A DNA stretch of 35,735 bases from Gallionella sp. GTDB taxonomy: Bacteria; Pseudomonadota; Gammaproteobacteria; Burkholderiales; Gallionellaceae. The notes beneath the pieces were generated by a model, which was not told the DNA's origin, searched no databases, and worked only from the letters and a program-made list of their open reading frames with translations. Where the stretch lies: contig JANLIB010000116.1 of NCBI GenBank assembly GCA_024653675.1, positions 1-35,735 of the forward strand, written 5' to 3'. A program made the translations under genes and the position numbers. Shown here one piece after another: positions 9,794-20,313 of the stretch; the stretch's first letter is position 1; every line of letters begins with the position of its first letter.

Positions 9794-11284
9794 ATGAGAG
9801 CGATGGTTGCTTGTATTACGACTCTGCTAGTAATGATGTCAGCGGAGGCAAGTGAAAACAATGCGAGTCTGCCGGGAAAACATGGTGCATCCTCTAGTGC
9901 TAGTCCGTCCCCTATTGATAATGCAAAGGGGAGCAAAGATAAAATTGGAAACGTAATTGATACCCTGAAATCTTACCCGGTCAACAAGATTGAATCCGGC
10001 ATGGTTGATTCTACCCGTTTTATCTACCGCAAATTGCCGCCAATCCCGCTTGAAGAATGGCTTAAAACAGTCCTGGGCAACATGCCGGTTGAGTGGAAAA
10101 AGGACGAATGCGCTTCATATGACAGCAATGTTGAAGATAACGATGAGCATTGCGCTTCTTTTTTAGTTTCCGTTAGAACTCCAAAATGGCATTGCCCGGA
10201 AGTTCATTTACGCTTTTCCGTCAAGACTGATGGCACAGCATACTTTCTCAATTACGGTAACGAAGTGAACGACTTCGGAGCTAAGGGCAGCATGGAACAA
10301 ATAGCCGATTTAGAAAAAACATTAATTGATGTGAAGGCCAAAACGTCGCCCAATCGCCCTTCAAGCCTTCCCGCCGCCAATATAAAAATAATGACGAATA
10401 ACGACATGATTAATTATGTGCGGGCGCTTGATGTGCATAGTCTCGACCCGTCCTTACCGACGGAACGCTTCGACAAATGGCTGGAGCGTACCGCTCGCTG
10501 GCCGATGCAATGGTGGCAAGCCAGTGCATTAGATGAATACTATTCACGATGCGAGCCTAAACGGCTTCTTATCCGCGTGTACCCCGCATATATGCATGAT
10601 CCGGAGAAACGCCGGCCTGACGCTGACCTATATGTAGACATCGGGTCATGGGAACATGGCATTGAGGGGGCGGCTAAGCTAAGAATTCATTATAAGGGAC
10701 CCAACGATTCTGGACACTCTAGTCCGACAGTAAAAGACCTCTCGTCGCTTCAAAAGAAATTAGATGAGTGGGGTGCCGCGCTTCTGTCGCGCAAACCAAA
10801 ACCTAAAGAAACCGTTCCCGCAAAAGTGTCCGTTGTGCAAAACATGACCAAGCTTGGATATTTTTCCAGAATCAGATCAACTCCAAGTTGGCATTGTTAT
10901 GGTCAGAAACTCAGCCTTTGGAAGTACGGCGAGCGAGTGTTTGGAACGCTTTATGATCTTGATGGGCAGTGCGCCGATAGTCATGCACCAACTTACACAA
11001 TAAGAGATGTGAAGTACGACTCCAAAACGGGAAAGCTTGAATTCTGGTCTTATGGAGAACCTGGATATAAGTTTGTCGGAAAACTGGATCAAGATATGGT
11101 TACTGGTGAATTCCTCGGTATGTACGAAGATGAAGTGAAGCTAAAACGAAGCAAGGAGCGCAATGAACCAATTCCAGACTCAGATAAAAATGTTGAAGTC
11201 TGGTGCAAAGACTACGCTCCGAAAATCCGATACGGCGTGGAAAAAGAATTAAAGGAACTTTGTAAATCACTGGGCGTTCAATGA
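9794..11284 (+). CDS. secreted protein of unknown function, inserted between ubiG and gph
   Basis: I do not recognise a family. The 496-residue protein has a short signal peptide (residues 1-20, MRAMVACITTLLVMMSAEAS, probable cleavage after AEA) and so is probably periplasmic. A low-complexity Ser/Gly/Lys linker follows. Two segments resemble each other: about 80-185 (EEWLKTVLGNMPVEW, with paired cysteines) and about 220-330 (DKWLERTARWPMQWW, one Cys), each followed by a beta-rich part and a helical DLxxLxKxLxxW-like end. The last part (350-450) is beta-rich with SWHCYGQKLSLWKYG. AGGGA lies 6 nt before ATG 9794. The stop overlaps the gph start (ATGA at 11281). Base composition is clearly more AT-rich than in ubiG or gph, suggesting horizontal acquisition with later coupling to gph. 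Confidence 0.85.
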   Translation: MRAMVACITTLLVMMSAEASENNASLPGKHGASSSASPSPIDNAKGSKDKIGNVIDTLKSYPVNKIESGMVDSTRFIYRKLPPIPLEEWLKTVLGNMPVEWKKDECASYDSNVEDNDEHCASFLVSVRTPKWHCPEVHLRFSVKTDGTAYFLNYGNEVNDFGAKGSMEQIADLEKTLIDVKAKTSPNRPSSLPAANIKIMTNNDMINYVRALDVHSLDPSLPTERFDKWLERTARWPMQWWQASALDEYYSRCEPKRLLIRVYPAYMHDPEKRRPDADLYVDIGSWEHGIEGAAKLRIHYKGPNDSGHSSPTVKDLSSLQKKLDEWGAALLSRKPKPKETVPAKVSVVQNMTKLGYFSRIRSTPSWHCYGQKLSLWKYGERVFGTLYDLDGQCADSHAPTYTIRDVKYDSKTGKLEFWSYGEPGYKFVGKLDQDMVTGEFLGMYEDEVKLKRSKERNEPIPDSDKNVEVWCKDYAPKIRYGVEKELKELCKSLGVQ

Positions 11285-11934
11285 TCAAAGCCGTTTTGTT
11301 TGACCTCGACGGCACCTTCGCCGACACCGCGCCCGACCTCGCCGCCGCGCTCAACCATACCCGCGCCTCGCGCAATCTTCCGCCGCTGCCGCTGGATGAG
11401 ATCCGCCCGCAAGCCTCGCACGGCTCGCGCGGCCTGCTCAAGATCGGTTTCGGCATCGAGCCGGGTCACCCCGACTACGACACGCTGCGCGACATCTTCC
11501 TCGACTATTACGAGCGCAACATCTGCGTGCATACGCGGCTATTCGGCGGCATGGCGCAACTGATCGGCGAACTGAAACTGCGCGGCATCAAATGGGGCAT
11601 CGTCACCAACAAACCGCACCGCTACACCGTGCCGCTGATGCAGGCGCTGGGTTATGCCGACCGTGCTTCCTGCCTGGTCAGCGGCGACACCTGCGCCCTT
11701 GCCAAGCCGCACCCCGAACCGATGCTCAAAGCCTGCCAGATCATCGGCGTCGCCCCCGCACAGTGCCTGTATCTCGGCGACGACCTGCGCGACATGCAGG
11801 CTGCCAATGCCGCCGGCATGGCCGGCATCATCGCCAATTACGGCTATGTCGGCGACAATGCCTCCATCGGGAACTGGAACGCTCAGGGCAGCGTGGACAA
11901 ACCTACGGAACTTCTTGCTTATCTGGCTCTCTGA
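11281..11934 (+). CDS. gph: phosphoglycolate phosphatase (HAD family)
   Basis: This HAD-family phosphatase hydrolyses 2-phosphoglycolate; the UbiG-neighbour copies are sometimes instead N-acetylmuramate 6-phosphate phosphatase (MupP-type), which cannot be excluded. The protein has 217 residues. HAD motif I is DLDGT (8-12) with D8 and D10, motif II is VTN (108-110), motif III lysine is K142 (AKPHPEP), and motif IV is GDDLRDM (166-172). The cap domain lies between about 18 and 80. ATG 11281 overlaps the stop of the upstream secreted-protein gene by 4 nt, so translation is probably coupled to it. The tmRNA gene follows after about 65 bp. Confidence 0.92.
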   Translation: MIKAVLFDLDGTFADTAPDLAAALNHTRASRNLPPLPLDEIRPQASHGSRGLLKIGFGIEPGHPDYDTLRDIFLDYYERNICVHTRLFGGMAQLIGELKLRGIKWGIVTNKPHRYTVPLMQALGYADRASCLVSGDTCALAKPHPEPMLKACQIIGVAPAQCLYLGDDLRDMQAANAAGMAGIIANYGYVGDNASIGNWNAQGSVDKPTELLAYLAL

Positions 11935-11998
11935 TACCTGTCCTTTTGGGACTCTGCTACAATCCGTACTGCAGCAGGTTATAAAAGCATTTCGAACC

Positions 11999-12367
11999 GG
12001 GGACGACTTGGCTTCGACGTGGGTTTCAAAGCAGCGTAGGGCATACCGAGGACCCGCCACCTCGTAAATCAGCTGGAAAAAACTAGTCGCAAACGACGAA
12101 ACGTACGCTTTAGCAGCTTAGTCTGCTAGACCTCACACCCTGCTGTCTGTGGAGGGGCTCAAAGCCGCAAGGCTGAGATGAGTGAGGTAACTTACACAGA
12201 ATCGTGTCGAGCAGGGTCACTTTGCTCGAAGCTAAAATCAAGGTGACTCGTCCTTTACCAGCCCGCCGGTTGGCGTGTACGGGATCAAATTAAACAGCCT
12301 GGCTAAGTATGTAGAACTGCCTGTAGAGGGCTTGCGGACGCGGGTTCAATTCCCGCCGTCTCCACCA
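11999..12367 (+). ncRNA. ssrA: transfer-messenger RNA (tmRNA)
   Basis: tmRNA rescues stalled ribosomes and tags the unfinished protein. The 5' end GGGGACG (11999-12005) pairs with CGTCTCC before the encoded CCA (ending 12367), giving the tRNA-like acceptor stem. The T-arm is GGTTCAATTCC (12343-12353). The resume codon GCA is at 12089-12091 and the tag reads (A)NDETYALAA, ending at TAG 12119-12121, within the conserved context of a one-piece beta/gammaproteobacterial tmRNA. Candidate -10 boxes upstream are TATAAA (11980-11985) and TACAAT (11958-11963), neither with a good -35. The 3' end is the attachment site of the adjacent genomic island. Confidence 0.97.
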
Positions 12368-12455
12368 ACAAATAAAAACGACACCCTTGTGGTGTCGTTT
12401 TTATTTGTTGAGTTGTGATTGCACGGGAATTGAATCCGCGTCCGGCACGGGCGCG
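12349..12455 (+). repeat. left direct repeat (attL) including the ssrA 3' end
   Basis: These 107 bp recur at 25648-25753 with one deleted base and about three substitutions (hand alignment). The repeat covers the last 19 nt of ssrA, its terminator, and an inverted copy of the ssrA T-arm (12424-12444). A second shared block follows (12472-12545 against 25852-25925). This is the expected form of an attachment-site duplication made by integration at a tRNA-like 3' end. Confidence 0.8.
12366..12410 (+). terminator. ssrA rho-independent terminator
   Basis: A 20-bp perfect stem (12366-12385 with 12391-12410) and a 5-nt loop follow the tmRNA CCA. The G+C-rich core ACGACACC/GGTGTCGT is followed by GTTTTTATTTG, the usual stem plus U-run. 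The long A/T-rich flank makes it nearly bidirectional, so it could also end hsdR-direction transcripts. Confidence 0.85.
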
Positions 12456-12471
12456 TGGGGTAAGCAGGGAG

Positions 12472-12545
12472 TTCGAGCAGCACCGCTGCGAGCCTGCGAA
12501 CGACAACGCGCATGCAGGCGCGTTGGCTGGCCAGGATGGCCAATT
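12472..12545. repeat. second block shared by both island ends; hairpin-rich
   Basis: These 74 bp recur at 25852-25925 with few changes. They contain short back-to-back palindromes (GCAGCACCGCTGC; CAACGCGC with GCGCGTTG; GGCCAGGATGGCC). No open frame is convincing. At the left end the block follows the 107-bp repeat almost at once, whereas at the right end about 98 bp of extra palindromic sequence lie between them. Confidence 0.65.
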
Positions 12546-12553
12546 CCCAGATC

Positions 12554-12580
12554 AACGGCACCCTCGCGGTGTCGTTATTG
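12554..12580. repeat. degenerate third copy of the ssrA terminator stem
   Basis: The sequence contains AACGGCACC and GGTGTCGTT around a CTCG loop, closely resembling the ssrA terminator stem at 12378-12399, and is preceded by CAATTCCCAG, which recalls the T-arm end. It may mark an older integration event. It could also act as the hsdR-side transcript end, although the T-run lies on the plus strand. Confidence 0.45.
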
Positions 12581-12637
12581 TTTGGCACCAGCAAAATGGC
12601 CCGCTTGTGGTAAAAAATGCGAGGCGGTGCCTATGCA

Positions 12638-15790
<3,153 letters not shown>

Positions 15791-15880
15791 TAGCGATTTG
15801 CGCCTAAATGAAAAACTCTAGGAAAATTAGCTGGTTGGATGGCATGTCAAAGATTTAGTCAGTTTGCGTCTAAATGAAAG

Positions 15881-17290
15881 TCATGCCCAAAAGGGAATGT
15901 AGCTCCGGTAGCGCAAGGATGCCTGCTCTGGGTCTGACAATTTGATCTTACCAGCCTCGACTGAGTCCCGAATGGCGCGTGACACCGCCTCAGCTTTCTT
16001 CTCCGGCAGGTTAAACCTCTCCCGCAAGCTTTGATTCGTCATCTTCTCGTTCATCACATAGCGCAGGCAGCAATGCTGATAGGTAGCACGGATACGGTCA
16101 TTGCGATCCATATCCTCAAAGGCTTTATGGGAAAATAAAACCGCCGTAGTCCTTTTTTCACCTACCCTGAAATCAGGTGCTGGCAATTGAAACATCTCCG
16201 CCGCCTGCACGACTTTGTCCACACCACTGCCTTTTTCCTCACAAATACCCAAGCGCCGCATCAGATCAGCCAACCGCTCATTGCGCGACTGGTATTCATC
16301 AATAAACCGATCCGGCGAAATGAAAGGCTTCCCGGGATTTGAAATCTCCATCCGGTCATCATAAATCTCGATCATCACCGAGGTGCCAGTCTGGGTGAAG
16401 TCCTGATGAATGAGCGCATTCGCCACCAGTTCACGCACCGCAATTTCCGGAAACATTTTCATCTCACGCCGCAGCGCCTGCTCGATCACCTCATTGGAAG
16501 GCACCAGCCCATAGATGAATTCCACCAGCCCTTGATAGCCCACCGCATAACCTTTCATACCCAGCTTATCCAGCTTCGTCTTCAGTTTGTTATTGCCTTC
16601 GTAAACGATCACCCGCGCGGCCTTCCGCGCCAACCGGTCGAACTGTTCCAGCTTCTTGGCAAACAGAATCGCCCCCAGATTCGTGATCGTCCATCTGCCG
16701 TCTTGGCGCTGGATGAGCTTCTCGCTCTCAAAACGTTCCAACACACCTGCCCGATTGACCGGATACGGCAAATGCAGCAGGTCGAAATAGCTCTGCGTAT
16801 CCAGCAATTGCACGACCTTGTCGTCATCACAGTCGATCAGAGCAGGTTGAGAAAACCAGTCCGGCTGCCCCTCGGCAAAAATCGCCCGCAAACGATCCTC
16901 GCTCATCGGCACCAATTCCTCACCGGCGCGCATGAGATAAGCACCTTCGAAATCGTAAACCGTGCCACGCGGGCGGCTCGGAATATGAAACACCAGCACC
17001 CGGCCATCGGGATGCGTCACCTCCTCGATTTCCACCCGAAAACCTAACGCCTGAAACATCTTGGCCGCCATCTCCACAGGATCATTGAAAGCCGCCGTGC
17101 CCACGACCTTGCGGGGTGGTTGATCTTCGATGCCAAGCAGCAGATATCCGCCGCCTTCATTCGCCAACGCCACGCAGTATTTGTAGAGCTTGCGGTTGTC
17201 AAACTGGGTCTTTGCTTCCTTGAACTCCAGCCGCTGGTGCTCCGAATGGGCAGCCCGCCATGCGTCAATTTGTTGGATCGTCGTCGCCAT
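15881..17290 (-). CDS. AlbA_2/Schlafen-type putative DNA-binding protein with RecG-like ATPase C-terminal domain (COG2865 type)
   Basis: The 469-residue protein starts at ATG 17290. The N-terminal AlbA_2 (Schlafen AAA_4) domain is seen in ExxxEFK-like QRLEFKEAK (19-27) and GGGYLLLGIED (47-57). The middle and C-terminal part carries ELVANALIHQDF, EIYDDRMEISNPG and GICEEKGSG, typical of the HATPase-related C-terminal half of these proteins. A winged-helix-like tail follows (MTNQSLRERFNLPEKKAEAVSR). Such genes are frequent companions of type I RM operons, where their role is unknown; regulation or an extra effector function is possible. The start is 7 nt after the rhuM remnant stop, so read-through from that remnant may still deliver ribosomes. 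Confidence 0.85.
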   Translation of the reverse strand: MATTIQQIDAWRAAHSEHQRLEFKEAKTQFDNRKLYKYCVALANEGGGYLLLGIEDQPPRKVVGTAAFNDPVEMAAKMFQALGFRVEIEEVTHPDGRVLVFHIPSRPRGTVYDFEGAYLMRAGEELVPMSEDRLRAIFAEGQPDWFSQPALIDCDDDKVVQLLDTQSYFDLLHLPYPVNRAGVLERFESEKLIQRQDGRWTITNLGAILFAKKLEQFDRLARKAARVIVYEGNNKLKTKLDKLGMKGYAVGYQGLVEFIYGLVPSNEVIEQALRREMKMFPEIAVRELVANALIHQDFTQTGTSVMIEIYDDRMEISNPGKPFISPDRFIDEYQSRNERLADLMRRLGICEEKGSGVDKVVQAAEMFQLPAPDFRVGEKRTTAVLFSHKAFEDMDRNDRIRATYQHCCLRYVMNEKMTNQSLRERFNLPEKKAEAVSRAIRDSVEAGKIKLSDPEQASLRYRSYIPFWA

Positions 17291-17297
17291 ACTTAGC

Positions 17298-17561
17298 TCA
17301 CAATCTTATGGGATATACAGCCATACTCTCTTGCCGAACTATCCGGAATTTCCGGATAGTTGCCTCCCGGCGCAGCTCGCCCTCCTCGAAAATGTTCACC
17401 AAGTGCTCGTTAATCGTCCGCACATCCTTCTGGAACAACTCGGCGATGAGCGCCTGCGATAACCACAGCGTCTCGTTCTCAAACCGGCACTGGATGCGCG
17501 TGCGCCCATCCTCGGTCTGGTAGAGGATGAATTCGGATTGGGATAAGGAATCGTCACTCAT
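17298..17561 (-). pseudogene. truncated RhuM-family (virulence protein) gene
   Basis: From ATG 17561, with a strong AAGGAGG about 9 nt upstream, 87 residues can be read. Residues 9-75 (FILYQTEDGRTRIQCRFENETLWLSQALIAELF and onward to EEGELRREATIRKF) match the N-terminus of RhuM-type proteins, which are normally over 300 residues. After about residue 80 the similarity stops and the frame ends. The rest of the gene has been lost, probably by a deletion that brought the AlbA-domain gene close. The good ribosome site means a short peptide may still be made. Confidence 0.75.
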
Positions 17562-17658
17562 GGCATGGCCTCCTTCAAAACGTAGGAGCAGGCGCGCAAA
17601 GCTGAGGAGCTGGCAACCAAATATGAGGAGCTGCTCCTCAGTTTTGGGGATATAGTCT

Positions 17659-18642
17659 TCATCGGTACGCCCCAGATTTATCTGCGCAGTGTTTGCGAAC
17701 AAACGCAAGCCAAGTGTCATACCAGTACCATGTATTGGCAACCTGAACACCAAACCTCTTCGCAGGGTTTCTTGCGTCACTACTCTTCCAAAGATCAGAG
17801 TGCTGTGCCATTCCGAACTTAGGGAAACCATCAGCCTTTACTTTGGCTACTATTTGCGATGGAAGCCACTTGGGACGCTCGGTCTCTCGAATTAACGAGT
17901 ACGTGGCGTTGACGCTCTTTGCAAGTTCAGAGTCAGCCTTAACGAACGTGATAACCTGATCTGCCTGATTCGGATGGTTCGTGGTTTTCGGTACAAAGAT
18001 CACGCGGTAAGCAAACTTCTCACTCGCAAACTCTTCAGACGTTAGCGCACCGTCGAACCCCTCAATGTATTTTTTGATATGGCCCGGCAGACCCTTCTGT
18101 TGCTCAAGTGTATCGACCTGCTCCTGGCTGAGAGACGAGAATTGCAGACTAACCGCGAGGTGCTTGGCGATGCCATACTCTTTGCCGAACAGTGAAGCGG
18201 CTGCATCGTGATAGTTGATGCAGCAAGCCTGAAAGCGGGCACTCAGGAGATCGTCGATCCTCGTGGTCATCTGATGCTCGATCTCATGCCGAAGACCGAT
18301 CAGAAACTTTAGGTTCTGAACTACATTACGCTCAAGGGGGCACTGCTCCTCGTTCAGGCACCGCTCCAGTTCCCAATGCTTGAAGGCACCGTTCTTAGTG
18401 CGATCGTACTGTTTCCTCTTCGAGCCTTGATTAAAGTACCGATAATCAACCTTCTCGGCGCGGTAGTACGCATGGAGGAGATATGTCCACGCGATATTCA
18501 TCAGGACAATGTAGGTTTCAGACTTGAACGTTACATTCGGGTTGTTGAAAATCTGAACTGCCGCAAGCGCAGCTTCGCGTGATTTCTTTAGCAGTTCTTC
18601 CTTGACGGAAAAAACTCTACGAACACGCTTGGCGGTGCTCAT
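17659..18642 (-). CDS. DUF3644-type protein associated with type I RM operons
   Basis: The 327-residue protein starts MSTAKRVRRVFSVKEELLKKSREAALAA. The stretch KSREAALAAVQIFNNPNVTFKSETY followed by IVLMNIAWTYLLHAYY is characteristic of DUF3644 proteins, which I recall as frequent neighbours of restriction and other defence genes. LIGLRHEIEHQ (113-123) contains an R-x4-H arrangement (R-H-E-I-E-H), reminiscent of HEPN-type active sites; this is an inference. Its ATG overlaps the stop of an hsdS C-terminal remnant (ATGA at 18639-18642), so it was once coupled to a full hsdS. Its codon use is less G+C-rich than hsdR. Confidence 0.75.
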   Translation of the reverse strand: MSTAKRVRRVFSVKEELLKKSREAALAAVQIFNNPNVTFKSETYIVLMNIAWTYLLHAYYRAEKVDYRYFNQGSKRKQYDRTKNGAFKHWELERCLNEEQCPLERNVVQNLKFLIGLRHEIEHQMTTRIDDLLSARFQACCINYHDAAASLFGKEYGIAKHLAVSLQFSSLSQEQVDTLEQQKGLPGHIKKYIEGFDGALTSEEFASEKFAYRVIFVPKTTNHPNQADQVITFVKADSELAKSVNATYSLIRETERPKWLPSQIVAKVKADGFPKFGMAQHSDLWKSSDARNPAKRFGVQVANTWYWYDTWLAFVRKHCADKSGAYR

Positions 18643-18758
18643 GTGGTTTCTTCCGCAATGCGCTCGCCCACGCTCAACTCCCCGCTCAGCAGCTTCGGCA
18701 GCAGCGTGTCGCGCAGGGTGGCGAGGGTGCGGGAAGCCACCAGCCCTTGAAAAGCCAT
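18639..18758 (-). pseudogene. C-terminal remnant of a second hsdS
   Basis: The frame ends with SRTLATLRDTLLPKLLSGEL followed by SVGERIAEETT and a stop, matching the C-terminus of the full HsdS (20310-21767). At DNA level 18668-18734 matches 20345-20411 with four mismatches in 67 (hand count). Only the last ~40 codons survive. The remnant keeps the ATGA overlap with the DUF3644 gene, so it marks the original end of an hsdS that was replaced or interrupted by the hsdS-RT cassette. Confidence 0.85.
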
Positions 18759-18771
18759 CAGTCTGTCTCCA

Positions 18772-20313
18772 TCAGTAATAGCCCTCAGCAGCCTTCGAGA
18801 GAAATAACTCAACTTCTTCCGGTGGAATAACCGGAGCAATTTCGTCACGAGTCGTGGCATCTACAATATTGCTTGCGGCCACAGCAGCCTTCAGAGTAGC
18901 CGAAGAAATCCAATCGATATTCCATAAACTCACATCCTCGCCTGCAACCAATTTGCATATGGCCTCGTCGTAAGCGATGCCGTTGCCGAGTTGCAATGTC
19001 ACACGCTGTAGCCATATCTGCATATGGCCGGTATTGGGTATCTGTGAGAATTTTTTCTTGATGCGTTTGGCGATGGAAAGCCGCTCCACGTAAATTTCGA
19101 CAAAGCTCAGGAGCTTGCTAAGAATCGCCGCGCAAATGGCATAGGTTCTGGGATTGCGATAAGCAATATCGACCACGATTGCGATAAGCGGCATGGCGCT
19201 TTCGGAAAGCGCCTTGACCCTTGAGATGCGCGTATGGTAATTGTTCAGCGCAGTGACAAGGCTGCCAGCGTTTGGGAAGTTAATTGCGTGATCATGAATG
19301 ATGAGCAGGTGTTTCTGCAGGCTCTTTGCTGTTTGTTTTCTACCCAGCCATGCCAGTTTGTCACTCTTTATTGAGGCGCGCACTACATCGCTGCTTGCCT
19401 TGGTTTTAGCTGGGCTGAGTTTGAGTCCGAGACCCATGGTCGTTTCGGTGATGAACTTGACGATCTTCTCGCCGACTTGTGGGCTATTGACGAAAATGCG
19501 GTAATCATCCCGATAGCGCAGTATCCGGTAATCCACGATATCTTCCGCCTTGATTCTGTCCGACAACTCAAGATCGGCGAGACCGAGCACCATCTCCGCA
19601 ACAAAATCCATCAGCGTCGAACCCTGTGGGATTCCATTGGTCTGCCCATGGCGCATGTCCTGAATATGGCCATCAATCACATTCCCAATCAGCTGCTGGT
19701 CATTTCGTTTTTCCTTTGCGGTCGCTTTTGTATGCAACGCCCAGGCAATTGAATGCGTGTAGATAGCGCCGTAGCAGTCAGTGATATCGGTCTCGATCAG
19801 ATATTCGTAGTCAAGCGACATCTCTATGGATTTCTGCTCAACCTCATGCCACCAATGCGATACCTGTTCAGCTTTGTCCTTTTGCTCAGATTCAGAAACT
19901 ATCGGAAGGCTGAGGCAGCGCATTTGTTCGTTTGCGGCGAACTGCTTGAAACGATCACAGATCAGCTTCCAATTGTCATTTTCGGTAATGGCGTGCACAA
20001 GCGAAACATACAAGGCCGGATGAATCAGTTGGAAGGGGCGCCACGCATACTTGCCATCCTTGTTGTGCAGGATGGTGTAATTGACGTCGTCGTGATCTCT
20101 CGGATTGGACTGACGCAAGCTGGGCAGGCTATTGTCGTTGAGGATTTTGCTTACGCTATCAATCAGGTCGCCAAAAACAATGTACGGCGGCAGATCAAGG
20201 CTGCAATAACTTTCTGGCTTCAACAGGAATTTACGCGCCTGATCGCCCGATAGATCGAGAATGGATTTCCTTGCTGGAGTATCCGCTGACAATTCGGATA
20301 TCGCAGTATTCAC
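18772..20313 (-). CDS. reverse transcriptase of abortive-infection/unknown-group type, coupled to hsdS
   Basis: The 513-residue protein starts at GTG 20313, whose GTGA overlaps the hsdS stop. RT motifs are clear: motif A ETDITDCYGAIYTHS (174-188, metal-binding D176), motif B GIPQGS (227-232), motif C YRDD (267-270) in RILRYRDDYRIF, motif D GLKLSPAKTK (296-305), and LAWLG (320-324). There is no maturase, endonuclease or integrase domain and no group II intron or retron msr/msd structure nearby. The C-terminal ~190 residues are predicted helical, as in Abi-type RTs. These features point to the UG/Abi group from which defence-associated RTs come; I cannot name the subclass. No nitrilase or second RT is nearby, and the gaps leave little space for a non-coding RNA partner. 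It lies inside the type I RM operon. Confidence 0.9.
   Translation of the reverse strand: MNTAISELSADTPARKSILDLSGDQARKFLLKPESYCSLDLPPYIVFGDLIDSVSKILNDNSLPSLRQSNPRDHDDVNYTILHNKDGKYAWRPFQLIHPALYVSLVHAITENDNWKLICDRFKQFAANEQMRCLSLPIVSESEQKDKAEQVSHWWHEVEQKSIEMSLDYEYLIETDITDCYGAIYTHSIAWALHTKATAKEKRNDQQLIGNVIDGHIQDMRHGQTNGIPQGSTLMDFVAEMVLGLADLELSDRIKAEDIVDYRILRYRDDYRIFVNSPQVGEKIVKFITETTMGLGLKLSPAKTKASSDVVRASIKSDKLAWLGRKQTAKSLQKHLLIIHDHAINFPNAGSLVTALNNYHTRISRVKALSESAMPLIAIVVDIAYRNPRTYAICAAILSKLLSFVEIYVERLSIAKRIKKKFSQIPNTGHMQIWLQRVTLQLGNGIAYDEAICKLVAGEDVSLWNIDWISSATLKAAVAASNIVDATTRDEIAPVIPPEEVELFLSKAAEGYY

Noticed and set aside
12303-12594. Minus-strand frames across the ssrA end giving peptides with GIEPASA or GGDGGN
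   Set aside because: They are translations of the tmRNA 3' end and its repeat; such peptides are a known annotation artefact next to tRNA-like genes.
17603-17640. TGAGGAGCTG repeats and the TGAGGAGC/GCTCCTCA palindrome as a terminator after the DUF3644 gene
   Set aside because: The stem is only 8 bp and no T-run follows on the minus strand; it remains an unexplained small repeat.
18643-18771. Non-coding RNA partner for the reverse transcriptase
   Set aside because: The gap is only about 130 bp and is mostly the hsdS remnant; no retron-like or conserved stem structure is seen.
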